A DNA stretch of 64,000 bases from Rhyzopertha dominica (taxonomy: Eukaryota > Arthropoda > Insecta > Coleoptera > Bostrichidae). The stretch spans positions 21,266,001 to 21,330,000 of the forward strand of contig QCXZ01000001.1 of assembly GCA_025024175.1 (NCBI GenBank), given 5' to 3'. Positions within the stretch are counted from its first letter, which is position 1. Each line of letters starts with the position of its first letter. Below, in pieces: positions 1-12,200 of this stretch. A program made the position numbers and the translations under genes. The notes under the pieces are model-generated. The model was not told where the DNA came from. It saw only the letters and a program-made list of their open reading frames with translations, and did not search any database.

Positions 1-589
1 AATTAATTAATTAATTTAATTTTTCTTTTTTATATTTTACTGGTCTTTATAATTATTGAAACGGTTTTAGAAATGTGGAAACAATCTTTTTATAAAAACG
101 ACTTCTTGCCCCCTCCAAATTACCGCCACTGTTTAGATATGATGGTAATCATTGTGTCTGACCATTTATCATGATATAGTGCGATTAATTAAAAAAAATG
201 TTGCCATATAAACGTTAATTTCTTTGGAAAATAAAAAAAGTTAATTTTTGGTCTATTTACGCCAACCTGTAGGAATTCAGGTTTTGTCGATTTTTTCGAA
301 AGCGGTTTGTTCTAGCGAAATGCAATAAGAGGACCTTTTTTGTACCTTATTTGTTGCACTGTCTGAAAATAGTGACGAGCTTTTTGACATCTCACACACA
401 ATTTTTTTCAAAGAGAAAACCCTTCTGCCCCTCCCCCTACGCCGCCTCTGTTACACATATCAAAAAATGTTTTATGCCAGATTATTAGCCGTGATCTATT
501 ATAACGTTCTCCCAAAATCCGTAAAGATTCAAAAAACCATTCTGTAAAAAAATAAAAGAAATCGAAATCTTGTTTTTAACTTCAACACT
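1..589. other. AT-rich non-coding stretch
   Basis: The first bases are a short AATT repeat followed by AT-rich sequence with no codon structure. I see no gene, tRNA or promoter motif here. The next feature looks like a transposon end, so part of this stretch may be the interior of a non-coding mariner-type element, but no partner terminus is visible inside the window. Confidence 0.4.
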
Positions 590-704
590 CTGTCTATCAA
601 AAATGAAGCATTTTCGGACACATGTTTATATAGACTTTTCGTCATGATTTCACGTCAGGAATACGCACTAGAAATTATGACATCGAATTTAGAGACACCG
701 TGTA
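590..704. mobile_element. Probable IS630/mariner-type element terminus
   Basis: The stretch ends in GAGACACCGTG followed by TATA. This reads inward as a CACGGTGTCTC terminus next to a TA target dinucleotide. The adjoining bases resemble the subterminal region of insect DUF4817-type mariner relatives as I remember them. No transposase and no second terminus were found, so this is a solo end at best. Confidence 0.4.
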
Positions 705-706
705 TA

Positions 707-1229
707 ATGCACTGTTCTCTACCTGTAATTATCTCACTTGTGTATGTCATGCTCTCGTATATTACACCAGTAATTGTTATTTTACGTGGCATTGCTACTT
801 AGTAATTTATGAATCCAAAACTGGCCTTATAAATGAGATAGGACAACCCAGAGTTTTCCTCTCGATTCCTTTGTTCGTACCCTTCTTGAAGCACAGTCGT
901 GTGATATGTCGTCATCTGATTGCCTAGCTTCTTCAAAAATGGCACGTGGTATAAAATTGAACAATCTTTTCAATTCTATTAACTAAAGGTCGCTGAGATC
1001 GTAAAATTTATGTTTTTTTAATCGGAAGTTTACTTCTAGCTATTTAGTCAAAATTAATAAAAAAAACAATGATTGACCGTACCGGAAGTGAAAAGCTTTT
1101 AGCTAAATTTTTGGCGTGTATAAATTTTCTGTCAGATTATAACTGATAATTTAAATTAAAATGTCAGATAAAGTAATATTTGGTGGCGGCCCTCAAAGCC
1201 TTTCGTAGTATTTAATGGAAGCTAAATAA
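707..1229. other. No recognised feature
   Basis: A 75-codon open stretch at 700-927 (plus) has no recognisable motif and starts inside the transposon terminus, so I do not call it a gene. The rest is AT-rich with no codon structure. Confidence 0.4.
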
Positions 1230-2990
1230 AATTATTATTAACATACAGACTAAATAAAAAATCTATCTTGTTNTATTAGGCTATTATCCAGCTTATTATA
1301 AAGGACTCCTCACAGTGTATCTCGCCATCTTGTCCTAGATGGTCTTCTCACTCTTCTTTTGTCTCGCGCTATTTTTACTGTTACTGTTACTTCGTGATAA
1401 AATGCATTCTTATACCGATTCTATTTTGCAGTTTTGCCTTGTGCGTACGTTTCTTAACCAGTTTTCAATGCTTTATCGCTATTTTTTATAGCACCCTCAT
1501 TTCTAACACTTCTAGCTGGTGTGATCACGGCTTTTTATATTGGTATTAAGCCAAATTGCGTGGTTCAAACAATCTGCTATTCTATTATCTTTCGTGACTT
1601 GGTCTTCTAAAAAAATATTTCCTGCAGGGACATTCTTGAGGTGGTTATTGTTATCCCCAGATATTTTATTTGCAGTGCCTACTCTATGACCTGATCTTCA
1701 ACATCCAACTTGCATCCAAGTGTTTTTTTTTTGTAATGCTCACGCATTTTGTTTTTTTTTCTGTACAGATCCTTTTGTTTAACTTTAACCCTACAAAAGT
1801 GGAGAAAACTCTTTCCAAATCATCCTGACACTCCGCAAATAGGACAGCATCGTCAGCGTAGCGGAGAATATTTATTTCATACGTTCCTAAACATCTTTTC
1901 ATTTTTTCGAGAGTACGAATTATTTCACTCATTACGAAACTGAAGACTGACGGACTCAGTGAGCCTTAAGATGTTGGTATCGGCGGAAATGCCAGTCTAT
2001 CGCTTTTCATTTTAGTTAAGTTGTTACTATAAATATGAGCTAGAAGTTTTAACTGGGTATTTTGCAGGTAGATTTTATTAATGAAAAAGTATTGTATTTT
2101 CCGAGTTACTTTCACGTTTCAAAAGCTTGACGTCTTTAAATTCTAGGAGTTTTTCCACTATTTAGTGTATTACAAATATTGAATCATTGCATGATCTACC
2201 GCTCCTACAGTCCCTGCTGTTCATTTTCCAGGCAATAATGTCGTACCTATATTGGTCTTTACAATTGCTTTTGTTATTTTGAGTGTCGTGACCACCAAGT
2301 TTATGCCACTGTAATTATTTGGAGCTAGTTGGCCACTTAAAAAAACCGGTATCAAGACGCTGGTTTTCCATTCATCTGATATTTAACTGTGGTAATCTGG
2401 TTAATGTATATTTTAAAATAATTCTGCCAATTTACTTTTTCAGTGGCAGTCATCTACATTTTAACATCTCGGTTGTTTGTCCAACTGTTTCTTCTATATT
2501 CATTAGTGGTTTGTCGTCATTATTGTTATGTGTCAGCCAGTGTTTTTTGTAATCCCTAGTTATTATGCTCTAGATAAGTAGTGAACGAATTCCAATATGT
2601 TTCTTTTATGGCTCGTATCTTTACGTTTATTTAGTTTCTTATGAATTTGTAAGTTACATAATCATGGGATAAACGTGAGTGTTTCTATTTGATGGCGTTT
2701 CTCTTTTGTTTTTTCCTTGACGTCATATATCAACTATGGGATTCTGATCTGGTATTTGTGCTTAATTAGATTTTGACAAGTGCTTCCTCTGCCGCTTGGA
2801 GTATATTGAGTTTGATTCTATACTATGCAGTTTTAGTCCTCTTAATAGTTCCATTTTTGTCGATCTTAGTTTCCTTCGGTACAGATTGTATGTTTATTCT
2901 GCATTTTAGTCGCTTTAGGTTTTAAGTCCTTACTGTCATCCAAGCTTTGCTAATGGCAGGTTATGGTCGCTTTCCATAAAAGTAATAATA
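1230..2990 (-). pseudogene. Non-LTR retrotransposon (LINE) EN/RT remnant
   Basis: Read on the minus strand, this is a decayed LINE ORF2. Near 2960-2985 it begins with a DHNLPLAK-like string typical of the end of an APE endonuclease. Around 2300-2370 there is an EW-KTSVLIP-like string followed by a NYSGINLV-like motif. A GRSCNDSIF-like motif lies near 2190-2220. The palm motif YADDAVLFAE is at about 1825-1860, inside an 82-codon open stretch (1684-1932). The C-terminal RRPSRTRWRD-like basic motif is near 1310-1345. Numerous stops and frameshifts break the frame, so it cannot encode an active polymerase. The order EN end, RT, basic tail fits Jockey/RTE-type LINEs; I cannot fix the clade. The 3' end lies near 1230 with no clear poly-A or target duplication. 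Confidence 0.8.
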
Positions 2991-3003
2991 ATAATAATAA
3001 TAA
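2986..3003. repeat. (AAT)n microsatellite
   Basis: Six AAT units lie at the upstream edge of the minus-strand LINE remnant. Confidence 0.9.
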
Positions 3004-3351
3004 AGGGTTTATTATGCACAAATAAAATATATTAGCAAGTACAAAATTAATACTATCTACTTGCATTTAAAACTGAGACATAAAAATCATTTAGCTCTGT
3101 CCTGCCTTACAAGTAGTAAATAGGTAAAGAAAAATATTGAGATCATGCTGACTACCGAGCAAGAGCCTACGCAATCCATATGAAGAACAGATGTTATTCT
3201 GATGTAAGAAATTGATGATCTTGTGGGCAATATATGAAAAACAGTTTTTAAACTTCTTTTTTCAATAACATAATTGATAAGATGCACTATAAATTTCAAA
3301 ATATAAGTACAGACAACAAACGATCAGCATAGATATAGTTAAGGCGTCGGC

Positions 3352-3382
<31 letters not shown>

Positions 3383-3391
3383 GTCATAATA

Positions 3392-3441
<50 letters not shown>
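3352..3441. repeat. Compound (GAT)n-(AAT)n microsatellite
   Basis: About ten GAT units (3352-3382) are followed, after a short interruption, by about eighteen AAT units. On the minus strand this produces a spurious open frame of poly-His and poly-Tyr. Confidence 0.95.
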
Positions 3442-3443
<2 letters not shown>

Positions 3444-3860
3444 TAAAAATAACAAATATAAAATAATGATAAGTTATTAATTATATGTATTTGTTGATTG
3501 CGTCGAGGATACAAAAACAATGATCGATAACATCTAGATCCTAGTAAATGTTCTGGAAGTTAGGTTACTTTACTTTTTCTATATAGGTGTGTTTAAATTT
3601 TTTTGATTCTCGGTATAAAGTTTTTGTTGAGTTATTTGTTGTAATTCGCTAATTTAGACACGATTTTTTTTATTTATACTATAGTATGTCAAATTGCAAA
3701 GCTGTTCATAGTAATCCCAGTGAGATATATTTCCAGTTAATTTAAATCTCAGTAGAGCTTTATTTATTATTATTAGCTTCAGATTACCAATTAGTCAAGG
3801 GTTACTTTTCTTAGCTTTAAGGCGTATTTTTTGAGTATTAACGATATTTAGTTTTAGATA
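3442..3860. other. No recognised feature
   Basis: AT-rich sequence between the microsatellite and the foldback element; no open frame or motif recognised. Confidence 0.4.
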
Positions 3861-3862
3861 TA

Positions 3863-4891
3863 CACAGGGTCCGCCACCTAAAAATTCCCAGGCTAGTATT
3901 TTCTTTGTTTTTTTGGTACATCCTTAAGTTATAATATGTCAAATTGTAAGTCTTTTTGAAGTCTTTAATAATAGCATAGTGAGTGTCCAAAATTTTTTTT
4001 GCAGGTTGTGATATTTTGCAAGTTAAGATAATTTTTGTAAATATTTTTTAACCTTACTTCGTATAATAAATTTTGCTTCATAGCTGGATGCCGATTTTTG
4101 TCTTCTTCAATTTGTGTCATTATCATGTATATGTAATTTTTACTCCTTTTTAATGAAAAACAAGAAAAACTAGTCGCCGCTATGTTCTGTTATAGGGCTG
4201 TTCACATTTTCTTAAGTGCTAGTTTAGTAGCTTATTATGGTACAAATTATGCCTACATTATCAGTGCACACAAAACCCCAAAATTTAGACTAACTTGTAA
4301 ATAAATCAAGTACAAAGTTCTTTCTAAAGAGAGAGAGGCTAGAAAACGAAACCCTGCGATGAGGCTAGTTTGGTTTTCTACATCGCGCGCTAGCGTCGCC
4401 GTCGTAGCAGGGTTTCGTTTTCTAGCCTCTCTCTCTTTACAACGAACTTTGTACTTGATTTATTTAAAAGTTACTTAAAATTTTGGGGTTTTGTGTGCAG
4501 AGATGGGTATGTAGGCACAATTTGTACCGTAATAAGCTACTAAACTAACACTTAAAAATTCTGAACAACCCTATTTAAAGAACATGGCGGCGACTAGTTT
4601 TTCTTGTTTTTCACTAAGTAGGAGTAAATATTACGCATACATGGTAATGACAGAAATTGAAGAAGACAAAAGTTGGCATTCAACTGTGAAGCAATATTTA
4701 TTATACGAGGTAAGGTTAAAAAATATTTACAAAAATTAACTTTAAATACAAAATATGATAATCTTAGTGGACACCCACTAACCTATCTTTAAAAAGTTTA
4801 AAAAGATCTACAATTTGACATAAAACTTAAGGTTGTACGTAAAAAAAATAAAGAAAATACGAGCCTGGGGAGTTTTAGGTGGCGGACACTG
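3863..4891. mobile_element. Foldback element with about 490-bp arms
   Basis: A giant snap-back repeat. The left arm (about 3863-4360) is repeated in inverted order by the right arm (about 4406-4891) over nearly the whole element, leaving a GC-richer loop of about 45 bp. The outer ends read CAGGGTCCGCCACC (left, after CA) and, reversed, CAGTGTCCGCCACC (right). Each is bordered by TA (3861-3862 and 4892-4893), as in Tc1/mariner target duplications. The inner arms carry a matching pair of strings, GGCTAGAAAACGAAACCC and its complement. No open frame is present, so it is non-autonomous. The GGGTGTCC-like terminus links it to the DUF4817-type mariner relatives found elsewhere in the window, but that link is inference. 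Confidence 0.85.
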
Positions 4892-4893
4892 TA

Positions 4894-5571
4894 CATCATG
4901 GCTATATCCAAGAACGGCATAGTATATAAATCGGCGTAAATGTATCTACATCTATGTCTCAAAGATTTCCAAATTCAATAGTGCGTTATCTGAAGCGCAC
5001 GTTTCAAAGCCTAGTGTTAAATCTACCAAGCAGTGGTGGGTAGGTAAATTAGTTGTGTCTATAGTGTTGCAGCTAAGAATTTGATCTGTATAATAGATTT
5101 ATGTTAGTCACCACAATATACGACCTCATCGGTTAAAGTAACAACTGCACATAGATAATTTTCAAATGTATTATTTAAATCAAAAAATGAACATTTAGGT
5201 GGGCGATAAACTACTTCAACAGTCAGATGAATATCGTATAATTAATTTTAAGCCACATTTGCTCAGTGATACCAACATCAATGTAATCTACCTCAAGTAC
5301 AGATAGTGAGCCTCTAACATAAATTGTGACAGCTCCACCACGACCCCACAAACTTTTCTGTACAGAAGTCAAAGAAGACAGCATCATCAAGGATATTAAC
5401 ATCTAGCCAGGTTTCACTAATATGTATTACGTGATAATCATTATTATAAACATAGTTCCTACAGCCATTTAAATGTGTTATCAACGAACGAATATTTAAT
5501 TAAATCTAAGTTCTATCAATAAACAAGCATTTGCATTACAAAAATATTCATAATATAACGTTACATGGATC

Positions 5572-5605
<34 letters not shown>

Positions 5606-6259
5606 GAAAAAAATGTATTGCATAAGTTAAATTCGTTTAGACTGTGAGCGCTAGTAATCAAATATCATTTTGGCCCATATGAATCTTTCCGTTCTTCAAC
5701 ACCCTCACTCCCCTCACCTTGCTCCTGTCAGGCTTTCTAGATCATTTATTTTCTGGGTGTATTTTTCTGTTGGTAATAACAAAATCGATAGAAAATATTT
5801 GGCCTCTTGTATATTTTTTGTATTGTCTTGCGCTCAAAATATGTATTATTGATCCTTAATTCCTTTTCTTAGTAGAAGTTTACCAGTATTTCGCTGTTTT
5901 GACTAAACTGTCCTCGTTAAGCCTGTTTCACCCTTTCAAGAGAAATTCTTGCAGCAAGAAATATAGAACACTATGATAATTTCTTGCCAGTACTTCACCA
6001 AATATTTTTTTCTGGCTAGGCCACGGCATAGGCTACAAACAAGCCGTAGACTGAACATCATAGGTCATGAAATTATGCAAAATTGCAATTTGCACAGGAC
6101 AGAAGCAGCACAATTATCACCTGTTAATTATCAAAATATTTAACCGCCTCTCAAGCTCAACAACGGCCCACAAATGTTTGCAAATGGCTTTCACACGTTC
6201 TCCTAACAACCATAGCCGCTTATAGATATCAGGAAAACAAGCCAAGAAGTGTCGGTGCG
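4894..6259. other. Non-coding stretch
   Basis: AT-rich, with an (AT)n run at 5574-5602. The 60-codon open stretch at 5670-5852 has no recognisable motif. A CAGTGGTGGG string at 5031 resembles a hAT end but has no partner. Confidence 0.4.
5574..5602. repeat. (AT)n microsatellite
   Basis: About fourteen uninterrupted AT units. Confidence 0.95.
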
Positions 6260-6635
6260 TTGTAATTACCTAGGTAACCACTCGCACGGCTAATAATGAA
6301 ACGGCTCAGCGGGTTGCCGGCCGGCCGGTTAATAAATAACAAAAAATAATTACAAACGTCATCACTCATTTCGAAAAACGCACGAAAGCACACACNCACA
6401 CACGGCGGGCGAATGCGATTACCACGGGCGCATCTTAAATTACAATACGTCTTTAATCATGTCGTGTAGGTCACTTCCTCGAATGCGTCTCGTGATTACG
6501 CGATAGCGCTACGTAATTTATGGGTCCACACCCTTCCGATTCTATTACGATAATTTTAACACCTGTACTTAAAGCTTCACGCCGAACGAGCGAAAACGGC
6601 CCCTAATTATACTCATGCTAAAAAGGGGCAGTCGG
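6260..6635. other. GC-richer non-coding block, possible conserved element
   Basis: The base composition shifts clearly from the AT-rich surroundings. Many CpGs are retained (for example around 6300-6330, 6400-6430 and 6480-6520) and no TE signature is visible. There is no open frame of note. Such islands in an AT-rich insect genome are sometimes conserved regulatory DNA, but nothing in the sequence proves this. A short CA run with one ambiguous base lies at 6389-6403. Confidence 0.3.
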
Positions 6636-6639
6636 GTGC

Positions 6640-7304
6640 CAGTGGCGGAGGTAGACGTTCAGCCGGGGACGCGTTCAGTTCACTTGTAAGTTGCGACATC
6701 TGTTGATTGTTTGCTAAAGCTTGAGCACTGTGGCAGCTTTTCGATAATGTCATCAGTTGAACAAGCAATTTGCTCCTAACTACAGTGGCTTTAAAAGAGA
6801 CAGTGCAGGATCACCTTCGTATATCTCATGAAAAAGATGTACTTTATAGGGTGTATTTATTCTTTTTGAATATTCGAACAATTGACGATCGACTGTTAGG
6901 TATTACTGTCCAAAGTTGAGTAGACGCTAGCTAATAACATCAAGTGTTTGATCTTCATTTATAGCCGACTTCAGATGTCCGGACCTTGGGCTATCTTTTA
7001 CGTACCTGTCCAGTTTCTTTAAAATTTTCACTAACTTGAACACTGATGTGGATTGTACAAATGATTTCTATACATGCGAAGTTTATTGAATAAATCATAA
7101 ACATTTTGATCTGAACGAAAAACTAATGGTCACTTTACCTTCTTCTAGAATTGTGGATAAAATAAACCATTCTGCTATAAAGTTCATATTTACAAAAATA
7201 AACCGGTTATTCCATACTTTTGACTAGCCTTGTATAGTGGGCAATTATAGTATGTAGTACGAAATTGGGCCCAAAAGTTGTGTATGTATGACACCCCGCC
7301 ACTG
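6640..7304. mobile_element. Candidate hAT-like non-autonomous element
   Basis: The left end reads CAGTGGCGGAGG and the right end, reversed, CAGTGGCGGGGT. This is a typical hAT-style terminal pair about 665 bp apart. The flanking 8-mers (TCGGGTGC and GATGGATC) do not match, so there is no target-site duplication to confirm the boundaries. No transposase is present. Confidence 0.45.
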
Positions 7305-7870
7305 GATGGATCTGTACGACTCTAACCACTCAGCGTACTTTTCATTAAATGCTTCTTTACACGGTTTAATTTTGTATGCATTGTTGGTCGCGAGCTAAAC
7401 GAACCGACAGCTGATCGTCGATGGCAAAATTATCGATCTGTAACATCAATTACGGTAGCTGACGTCACGTTGTTGATAAGCGTTCGAGGTAATTAGCGAA
7501 ATAAGAAATTAAGATTTCCAAAACGGAACGTGCAGAAAAGAAGCAGCTGTTAATCGGATTATACGCTTGTTGACAGATTTTGAAAGCGGGACCTGAAAAA
7601 TGTATTGCCGCACGTTGGGCGTCAATTTTATTAAGGCAGAAGCAATTAATGTTCGGGGGACGTTGGAAAAAAAGCGTTGAACTTGAGTTTATTGATAACA
7701 TAAAATTAAAAAAAGAAATAATTCGCTGCAAAAGCTAATCATATAGTTACCAAAGGGATAGCCTAATAGTTTCAAAGAATGGTACTTAATGTTCAAAAGA
7801 GAAAATTATACAAACTTATCAACCATACTATTGTGCCTAAGAATTACAAAAAAACTGGGTACAAACTTAA
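7305..7870. other. No recognised feature
   Basis: An 88-codon minus-strand open stretch (7465-7731) has no recognisable motif. Local composition is less AT-biased from 7380 to 7460. Confidence 0.35.
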
Positions 7871-7878
7871 CCAGTGTA

Positions 7879-8780
7879 CAGGGTGTCCCATTTTCGTAGT
7901 GATGGTATGGTATCGCGGCAACTAGAGCATTGCTGTTTCAACATTACTGTATTACTTTTTTGTTGTGAGTTGAGCTGTACCATCGTCATTTTTGTATCGT
8001 TTTTTGTTTTAAAGCTACAGCCAACTTTTGAAAAATGTTATATTTCTTCAGTTCTTAATATCTTGATTAGCTATGTTGATACATAAAAACTGTAGAGACA
8101 TTTTTTATAGAAATTTTTATATAACACAAACTTGCATTTTTTATGGAATCCATAGTTGGCTTTGCTATGGTTGAAAAGACCTATTTTTTCTGATTAAGAA
8201 AATATTGTTAAGTTTATTTTTACTAATTTTAGTATTATTCCAATTATTGTAGTAATTTAATGAGATTTTACGTTTTTTCGTCAAAATGGAGGTAAATAAT
8301 TGCCGATAAACAATGCTCATATCCAAATAAACAATCATTTTCAGTAGTTATATGGCCTCCTAGATTACCGATAAAAAACTGCATGAACGCTCTTAGAAGT
8401 CTTATGTATGTATTCAAATATACATATATGGGTTAAAATTTTTACTTAATAATATAAATTATATTGTGTTTTCTTATGCCTCCTGGATTTAAACGCAAAG
8501 TCTGATTGAATTACTAAAAAAATTAAATAATTGCAAAATTAGTAAAAATAAACCTAACAATGTATACATTTTTTTCATCAGAAAATATTGGTTTTTTTCA
8601 ACCATAGCAAAGCCAACTATATTTTCCATTAAAAAATGCAGCTTTAAAACAAAAGACGATACAAAAATGGCTATGGTACAGCTCAACTCAAAACAAAAAA
8701 TGCTAATGTCGAAACCGCAACCCTCTAGCATTAATAGTTACCGAGATACCCTACAATTACAACGAAAATGGCACACCATG
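7879..8780. mobile_element. Second foldback element (mariner-like termini)
   Basis: The left end CAGGGTGTCCCATTTT, preceded by TA at 7877-7878, pairs with the right end, which reads CATGGTGTGCCATTTT when reversed. The arms run about 7879-8273 and 8487-8780. They share long stretches such as GAGTTGAGCTGTACCAT and TAGTTGGCTTTGCTATGG. The left arm holds about 110 bp that the right arm lacks (near 8025-8135), so one arm has gained or lost a segment. The two short open stretches on opposite strands (7874-8086 and 8489-8731) are simply the two arms translated, not genes. The TA next to the right end has decayed. Confidence 0.85.
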
Positions 8781-8799
8781 TTCTCTATGTTAGAATATA

Positions 8800-9290
8800 A
8801 TTCTGTAGCAGGTATATTAAAAAATACTAAAGCAATGGATCTTTAAAAAATAAAATTTTATTTTCTGGCACCTGTCAAACGTTAATGGCGTATTTCGAGG
8901 ACACTCTTTATATTCTTAAAGCTCAAAAAATAGCAAATCAATGTCAAAGCCACCTGACTGCTATTTAAAAAAAAACATCTTTGTATATGGCACAAAGTTG
9001 TTTGTCATCAGAAACCAATGAACTTATTATTTATTTATCTAATTTGACAAATTTAATGTAGTTCCAAATAAAAAATGCCTTTAAACTTTTTTCGTATCTT
9101 TTCAAATAATGAAGTAACTTGACTTTTTTTAATTCCATAATTTTGACTTTTGGCCCCTAGCCCCAATATGAAACGCTATGCAGGAAATCTGATTTGACTT
9201 ATGAATTGTGCTCAAAAATTCGACCCGGAATATGTCTATTACTTTTTTTCTGTCTTACGGTTACCGACATACCCCGGACAACACATAAAC
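8800..9290. mobile_element. Probable mariner-type element end
   Basis: Read on the minus strand from 9285, the sequence runs TTGTCCGGGGTATGTCGG then TAACCGTAAGACAG. This resembles the CCGGGGTATGTCGGTAACC subterminal block of insect DUF4817-type elements as I remember them. No transposase frame and no clear partner end are visible, so boundaries are approximate. Confidence 0.35.
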
Positions 9291-12200
9291 ACAGGATACC
9301 ATGTATCAAGCAACAAACTCATATGACGTACAGGTAGTTGTTGCAACCGATTTGCTACCGTCGCGCGTCGTTACTTTTTTCTCAAATAAGACTTGCTAGA
9401 ATCAGTGTATATTGACTTCTGTTGTCCAGAGACTCAGGAGGAAACTGGAGTTCATTTAAATTAAACCATGCTGAAACGGGGAAGCAATTTGTTTAACCGT
9501 TTCAAATATGTATATTTCTAAACAATATCGTCTTAAAAGCTTTTGTAGTTACAAAGTATGGAAACGGTCTGCAGATTTTTACATCCAATGCAGAAGATTC
9601 AGTAATATACTTTACACACCGAAAATTTATGTCTCAGCAGAAAGAAGTGCAGCATTCTCACCACTATCGGATACCGTAGAACTAGCACAGCAGTCTCTGT
9701 AGAGTGTAAAGAAGAGTGAACCGCCCATAACGAAACTGAATTTTAGTATTTCTGTCGAAATTTTATAATTTTGAATACTCTTTGAAAGTGACCGTATGGT
9801 TGAAACAATCGTTACGATAATTGAGGTAATAAAAAAAAATTAAGTCCACGCAGAGCGATCCATCGAAAATATTGAGTTTATGTAACCAAATTTGAAAAAC
9901 TGTTTCTTCGAGGACGAATATTGACTGGATCCAGACATTGCTAATGATATTAGACCACAAACTCCTGCAGAGACCATGTCTATTTAATCTAGTGCAGCTT
10001 TCTTGAATTTATTACGTCCACAGGTCATGCGCCAGGCGCTTAACCTGGAAGTGTTAAGAGCAAAAAGGAGCCGAAGGTACACGCACTTGGTATTGTCGGT
10101 CTTGTCAAACACAAACAACAGTTAGCCGGTGTATAGTACTCCACTGTTTTCCGATCTGATTATTACAAATTGGACCAGAAGCAATTATTTTTCTAATAAT
10201 TATATCATCCTTTGATGTCACTAATTGTATTGGTAATTTTATACTGTTGACTCTGGCTTGTTGGCTCAGACACTTTGTTTGTTCCTCTTCGCGGTTGGAA
10301 TGTTACATGAGTCAGAGTTGGCGAGGTCGCGCCAAAATTCGTAATTGCCACATATTAAGGGAGACAAATTAAAATGTGAATACAGACGGGAACTAATGTT
10401 TGTATTACATCGGTTCACGTGATACAAGAAATGAATAATCATGCACGTTGAGGCTCTAACGCAATTCTAAGAACACACGCAGTTACCTTGTGGCAAAGGA
10501 TAATAATAAGATGTATGTTATAAATGTAAAATGTCTAAAGTCTTATGACTTTGCTTCAATGGGAAAATTTTGTAAAACCACTGGGATTACATGCAGTACG
10601 AGTCCACAATTTGACATTTAGTTAAGGTGGCTGATCGTATTTACAGTGCATTTCGCAGCAAGCGATGAAAAAACTTTTTTAATCTCGGGCAGGAAATGCA
10701 GTTTTTTTAAGTATATTGCAGTTTTTAATATACAAGTATTAGATTAGAAAACACAAAATTTTGTTTATTTTTGCCATACACGTGGAAAATACAATTATTA
10801 TAATCATTAATCATCGCAGCCGGATTGTTATTTACAGTGATGTGAAATTTCTGAAGGTTGTTAAAAGCAGACTTCATACTCTGTTTTCGCAGTCAAATGT
10901 TAAGTCATCAAAGCCAATTGCTTGTATCTTCAAGACATCGAATTATTTTTTGTCTTCGTTTTATTTTATTCCTTCCATCCTCCATGTTCCTTTATTTCTG
11001 TAAGATTAGCTTCAATGCAGGATTCGGTAAATTAAGAAATGCTGCAATGTGCTTTAGGACATTTTCTTTATTAATTAATGTTAGGTACCTGTCTTATACG
11101 GAGTGCATCTGTTTTTTTTTAGCAATCAGGAAAAATCGGAATGTCGTACTATTTATTCCTGATGGGTGCAGTTTAGTATATTTCTTACGAATGCAGTAAT
11201 CAGCTAAATTGGCAACAACTGCGAAGGAACGTGAAGTGTGAAATTTTATGTTAGGGAGAGACACAATTAACGCTTTTGAGATCAGCTCTTCACACGTAAC
11301 TACTGCCGGACAACAGATGTAAATCTTACGTAAGTAAGATTTTTTCTAAAAGGTAGTAAGCCAAGAAAGTCGTTTTTAATCGTCGCCGTCGGCTACGACA
11401 CCAATCTGCAAAATTTTTCTCCAAATTGTACTGAGACAGATACAGGAAGCGCTAGCACACTTTTTGATAATCATAGGATTGAAAACAGCTAACATTTGTC
11501 TAAACGGTGTTTGATTCATGTGTAACGGGTTTACTCTAAATGACAATTTTATTATTACAATGTTTAGACGGGGTAGTTAGCAACGCGAACTGTCACACAA
11601 ATTTTTAAAGTGCCTCCCGTCTGAGACACTGCTAACTCAGTGGAGACGGTGGGGTTCAGTGATACAATAGCGTGAGAATGAGTGATAAGCTTCCAACATT
11701 ACACGTCGAAAAGAAAACTCAAGGTGTAGAGCCGTCCTCACTTTTATATTAAAACAATTACCTACAAGTGATTGTGACTATAAATAAAGTGATGGTGACT
11801 ATGACAAGTGAATTATTACGTAAATTACCCCTAACGAGTGCGCACTGGTGTCCTTAAATACAAATCAACCTTATATTGTGCAATATAACTCTATATATCG
11901 GGAATACTAATACTAAAGCGTAAGTACGTCGGTGGATACTAAACTGATAACAGTACCGATTAAATAAAACTAATCCAGGTAAGTATGTTATTTAGTTTAT
12001 ACCTAACGACCGGAAAATGTGTTACATATATTCTAGGTACTCATCGTCATGCTCCTTTCANGNTCCCNTCGTCAGTGATCTTCGATGCCCTATGTTTATC
12101 CGACGGGATGCTGANGACTGCTGATACGTCCGATGACGTAGGGGTGTGATGACGTCTCTAAAAGAAGGACGCACCAATATTTTGGCCGGGCCAAGGATTG

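Noticed and set aside
3296..3520. Minus-strand open frame rich in His and Tyr
   Set aside because: It is the translation of the GAT/AAT microsatellite, not a gene.
5031..5045. CAGTGGTGGG string resembling a hAT end
   Set aside because: No inverted partner and no target duplication found.
6632..7312. Firm hAT call for 6640-7304
   Set aside because: The ends look right, but the flanking 8-mers do not match, so it was kept only as a low-confidence candidate.
7874..8731. Two similar short proteins on opposite strands (7874-8086, 8489-8731)
   Set aside because: They are the two arms of one foldback element translated in opposite directions.
10858..11199. 113-codon open frame
   Set aside because: No recognisable domain, no coding-like composition, overlapping open frames and AT-rich context; chance is the simplest explanation.
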